A stretch of DNA of 8,196 nucleotides from Firmicutes bacterium UBA1535 (lineage in GTDB: Bacteria; Bacillota; Clostridia; Tissierellales; Sedimentibacteraceae). Both the position numbers and the translations under genes were made by a program. The notes beneath the pieces are model-generated. The model ran no database searches, had not been told where the DNA came from, and saw nothing but the letters and a program-made list of their open reading frames with translations. The stretch spans positions 1 through 8,196 of the forward strand of contig DCPV01000299.1 in NCBI GenBank assembly GCA_002323775.1, given 5' to 3'. Of this stretch, positions 6,240 to 8,196 are shown piece by piece; the stretch's first letter is position 1, and every line of letters begins with the position of its first letter.

Positions 6240-6268
6240 ATTATAGCATATAAAAAATAACAGTACAA
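6240..6268 (-). promoter_or_regulatory. Sigma-A promoter of the permease gene
   Basis: On the minus strand the -35 box TTGTAC (complement of 6263-6268) and a perfect -10 box TATAAT (complement of 6240-6245) are 17 bases apart. A TG one base before the -10 gives an extended -10 (TGCTATAAT). Transcription should begin near 6233-6235, giving a short leader of about 55 bases that starts with the candidate pseudoknot. Confidence 0.8.
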
Positions 6269-6301
6269 TAATTTTTTTATGAATATTTTTAATTATTTTT
6301 C

Positions 6302-6330
6302 TTGTAAAGCATTTTAAAACGTGGTAAATT
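6302..6330 (+). promoter_or_regulatory. Promoter of the YitT-family gene
   Basis: TTGTAA (302-307 of the 6000s, i.e. 6302-6307) and TAAATT (6325-6330) are spaced by 17 bases, and TGG just before the second box forms an extended -10 (TG at 6322-6323). The start of transcription would be near 6337, leaving a leader of about 85 bases that contains the palindrome at 6354-6369. It is divergent from the permease promoter, with the two -35 boxes about 33 bases apart. Confidence 0.55.
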
Positions 6331-6353
6331 ATATAACGATAGATTACTCAAGA

Positions 6354-6369
6354 CTATGTAAATACATAG
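6354..6369. promoter_or_regulatory. Perfect palindrome CTATGTA-AA-TACATAG, candidate operator
   Basis: Two 7-base arms, CTATGTA (6354-6360) and TACATAG (6363-6369), form a perfect inverted repeat around AA. It sits about 17 bases downstream of the predicted YitT transcription start and 85 bases upstream of the divergent permease promoter. A dimeric repressor bound here would block the YitT transcript. Alternatively it is a small hairpin in the leader. The binding protein is unknown. Confidence 0.4.
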
Positions 6370-6422
6370 ATAATGTTTATTTAAAAATCAACATAAAATT
6401 ATGAAAACGGAGCAAGATTAAC

Positions 6423-7310
6423 ATGGAAAGTTCAAAAAGTAAAAAATCATACAAAGAATTAATAAAAAATTACATTTTTTTAGTTATAGGCTGCTTTATA
6501 ACCGCCTTTGCATCAAACTGCATTTTAAAACCAAGCGGATTAAGCACAAGCGGCATCACAGGCTTATCTATTGTAATTGAAAATATTACAGGAATTAACT
6601 ATACTTACATATATTATTTATTTACTATAATCATTCTTATTGCAACGTTTATCCTAATTGGAAAAGAAGAAATAATGAAAATAATAATGTTATCTATACT
6701 CTATCCAACACTTTTATTTCTATTACAAAGATTTGATGTAAAGGTTGTATTAAATGACACCTTTTTAGTGGTAGTATTCTTTTCATTATTTTATGGATTA
6801 GGTGTGGGTATAGTCTTGAGACTAGGCTATTCGTATGGTGGAACAGACACTATAGCTAAACTTTTACAAAAAAAAGTCCTACCATTTATAAATATAAGCA
6901 ATATTTTACTGGTTTTAGATGGACTAATACTAATTTTTTCAGGCTTTGCTCTGGGAATAAAGGTAGCACTATATGGATTAGTAATGCAGTTTTTATTTAC
7001 CAAGGTAGTTGATTATGTAATGTTCGGCTTTGGAACTGAGTTGTACAAGCACGAAATAATCAGCGATAAATACCAAGAAATCAGCGAATATATAATGACA
7101 AATCTAAAAAGAGGTGTAACTCTAATAGATGTAACAGGAGCGTACACCAATACAAAAAAAATCAAGCTATGTTGTGTCTGTTCGCCAAAACAGTCAGTAG
7201 ATATCAGAAGATACCTATCTGATATTGACAGCAAAGCATATGTAGAGGTTTTACCTGTAAGAAATGTATGGGGACTAGGCAACAGATTTAAGAAGATAGA
7301 CGAAGAATAG
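6423..7310 (+). CDS. YitT-family (DUF161/DUF2179) membrane protein
   Basis: This 295-residue protein has an N-terminal membrane domain (about 16-200, roughly five or six helices) and a soluble C-terminal DUF2179 domain (about 205-287). The membrane part carries the family-typical LKPSGLSTSGITGLSIVI (35-52) and SYGGTDTIAKLLQKK (137-151). The C-terminal part shows LKRGVTLIDVTGAYT (228-242), with the pattern RGVTxxxxxGAYT seen in this family, and ends VLPVRNVWGLGNRFK (276-290), close to the usual 'V.EV.G.GF' ending. Family members are widespread in Firmicutes as several paralogues; their biochemical function is not established. GGAG (6409-6412) lies 10 bases before ATG 6423. The gene stands alone, divergent from the permease and convergent with the decayed genes to its right. 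Confidence 0.92.
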   Translation: MESSKSKKSYKELIKNYIFLVIGCFITAFASNCILKPSGLSTSGITGLSIVIENITGINYTYIYYLFTIIILIATFILIGKEEIMKIIMLSILYPTLLFLLQRFDVKVVLNDTFLVVVFFSLFYGLGVGIVLRLGYSYGGTDTIAKLLQKKVLPFINISNILLVLDGLILIFSGFALGIKVALYGLVMQFLFTKVVDYVMFGFGTELYKHEIISDKYQEISEYIMTNLKRGVTLIDVTGAYTNTKKIKLCCVCSPKQSVDIRRYLSDIDSKAYVEVLPVRNVWGLGNRFKKIDEE

Positions 7311-7338
7311 ATTACTATCTAAGTTTTCTAAGAGTTCA

Positions 7339-7376
7339 TTAAAAATTTATTTTCATATTTTCCGTTAAATTTTTAA
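7339..7376. repeat. AT-only inverted repeat between convergent genes
   Basis: TTAAAAATTTA (7339-7349) and TAAATTTTTAA (7366-7376) are exact reverse complements around a 16-base spacer. The position, just past the YitT stop and before the end of the convergent PHP remnant, suits a weak two-way terminator. The stem has no G-C pair and no following T-run, so it may be no more than AT-rich filler. Nothing else is visible in this 103-base gap. Confidence 0.3.
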
Positions 7377-7413
7377 CATTTCCAATAAGTACATTCAATA
7401 ACAATTATCTCTT

Positions 7414-7808
7414 TTAAGCTCCTAAAAAATACGCATTTGACAAAGCATGTTTTCCATTTTTATCACAGCAATCAATTCTTATATATTCATCTTTCATACT
7501 AAGCTCAAATTCTGCTTTTGTTATAGACTCTCCATTAAGTGCAGTTTTCATATAGCAATTTCTTCCATCAGTTATTACAAAAATTTTATCAACTTCAGAA
7601 CATTCAATCGTTAAAATATTTCCATCCAATTTAATTCTTTGTGATAATTATAGCTATTATGGTTGGTATATGCGACAATATGATAGCCTCTGCTTTTATA
7701 AATTTCCTTAATTTCTTCTGGTGTATATTTACCATCAGAAATATTTGTATGACAATGTAAATTTGCTTTGTAAAAATCTCCTTTTTCAGGCAATAAGTAT
7801 TTTTTCAT
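7414..7808 (-). pseudogene. PHP-domain phosphoesterase-like gene, internally deleted and frameshifted
   Basis: Two pieces of one gene lie end to end. The first (7808 down to about 7630) reads MKKYLLPEKGDFYKANLHCH and on to TNISDGKYTPEEIKEIY: the start of a PHP domain with its HxH metal motif (H18, H20) and the SDG that follows. It has a perfect ribosome site AGGAGG (7817-7822 on the complement), 8 bases from ATG 7808. The reading frame then closes at WMEIF-stop. The second piece (from about 7629, in another frame) has no ribosome site of its own and reads as a beta-rich tail ending YIRIDCCDKNGKHALSNAYF, like the C-terminus of clostridial PHP proteins. The central catalytic part is missing. 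The normally acidic second motif TDH reads TNHN (48-51), a further loss of a metal ligand. Together only about 130 codons remain of an expected roughly 300. An assembly deletion would look the same. Confidence 0.75.
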
Positions 7809-7867
7809 ATGTAAAACCTCCTAATAATTTATTATATATTTAATCACTACCTATCATACCACTGTGT

Positions 7868-7942
7868 TTATGTTGAATATAGCCTTGAACATTCACCATT
7901 GTTTTCTAATAAATCCTCGTGTGGTCCATATTCTATGATAAC
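7868..7942 (-). pseudogene. C-terminal remnant of an ABC-transporter ATPase
   Basis: The minus strand encodes 24 residues, VIIEYGPHEDLLENN followed by GECSRLYST, then TAA (7868-7870). This matches the end of exporter-type ABC ATPases, where the last beta strand and helix read roughly 'G.IvE.GtHeeLL...G.Y..LY'. The Walker, signature and H-loop regions are absent: reading upstream, a stop codon at 7943-7945 closes the frame at once, and the end of the cysteine-rich gene lies at 7948. The fragment has no start codon or ribosome site, so it is a leftover of a gene deleted up to about 7943-7947. The PHP remnant begins 60 bases after its stop. Confidence 0.7.
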
Positions 7943-7947
7943 TTAGT

Positions 7948-8196
7948 TTACTTGGATTGTTTATATTCTTTCCCACATTTTAGACAAGAAATTTTGCAGT
8001 TATAAGATTTGAGGTTTTTCTCAACAAATGTAAGCAAGGCCGATTTATCGTCAGGACAACATATTCTATTTTTAATAATTTCTAAACCCTCTGAAGATAT
8101 ATAAGTTTTTTCTAAATTACCAAAATCAATATACACACTTCCTGTACAGCCGCAATTACATGTAAACATAAAATCAAATTTATCATAAGTAACATA
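7948..8196 (-). CDS. Cysteine-rich, probably zinc-binding small protein (5' end beyond the window)
   Basis: The visible 82 residues contain CNCGC near the N-terminal side and a CLKCGKEYKQSK ending, with a lone CC pair (RICCPDD) in the middle. CxCxC plus CxxC suggests a zinc ribbon or small metal-binding fold. I do not recognise a named family. ATG 8169 has no ribosome site before it, and the frame stays open upstream to the window edge (YVTYDKFDF before the Met). The true start is therefore probably beyond 8196 and the gene partial here. The protein ends 3 bases before the boundary of the ABC remnant, so its C-terminus may be natural or set by the deletion. Confidence 0.55.
   Translation of the reverse strand, partial: YVTYDKFDFMFTCNCGCTGSVYIDFGNLEKTYISSEGLEIIKNRICCPDDKSALLTFVEKNLKSYNCKISCLKCGKEYKQSK

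Noticed and set aside
6180..6245. Known purine riboswitch, PyrR attenuator or full preQ1 motif in the permease leader
   Set aside because: The leader is only about 55 bases, has no three-way junction, no terminator/antiterminator pair, and no recognisable PyrR-binding or preQ1 consensus.
7013..7282. Minus-strand open frame of 89 codons
   Set aside because: It is antisense to the DUF2179 domain of the YitT protein, where the + frame shows clear family motifs.
1..8196. CRISPR array, tRNA, rRNA, transposase or attachment site
   Set aside because: I saw no spaced direct repeats, no tRNA cloverleaf with CCA-type end, no transposase-like frame, and no terminal inverted repeats with target duplication on either strand.

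Overview
The window looks like low-GC, spore-forming Firmicutes DNA, most likely from a clostridial (Clostridia or Tissierellia) chromosome. The grounds are strongly AT-rich sequence, purine-rich Shine-Dalgarno sites, sigma-A type promoters, a CwlD-type spore-cortex amidase and a YitT/DUF2179 membrane protein. I do not name a genus. No rRNA, tRNA, CRISPR array, transposase or phage gene is visible.

Layout: (1) Bases 1-82 hold the last codons of an upstream + strand gene and its intrinsic terminator. (2) Bases 109-1761 form a small + strand unit: a near-consensus promoter with a palindromic operator, a TetR-family regulator, a short-chain flavodoxin, and a membrane-anchored FMN-binding-domain protein with a covalent-flavinylation motif. 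The last two genes overlap. (3) A strong hairpin at 1815-1860 lies between this unit and a convergent minus-strand block. (4) The minus-strand block (6268 down to 1908) carries an NCS2 uracil/xanthine permease with its own promoter and a possible leader pseudoknot, a compact UvrD/Rep-type helicase, and the cwlD-like amidase. (5) A divergent + strand YitT-family membrane protein starts from the same 243-base intergenic region as the permease. (6) Bases 7414-8196 are a decayed minus-strand stretch: a PHP-domain gene with an internal deletion and frameshift, a 24-codon ABC-transporter ATPase remnant, and a cysteine-rich small protein still open at the window edge.

How the genes may work together: the TetR-flavodoxin-FMN_bind trio is the only group that looks like one functional system. 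It would be a regulated flavin electron-transfer module linking a cytoplasmic flavodoxin to a flavin carried outside the membrane. The other genes look like independent housekeeping units (nucleobase uptake, DNA helicase, sporulation/germination, membrane protein).

The items most worth a second look are the flavin module, the compact pseudoknot predicted at the very 5' end of the permease mRNA, and the cluster of gene remnants at the right edge. None is proven novel from sequence alone.
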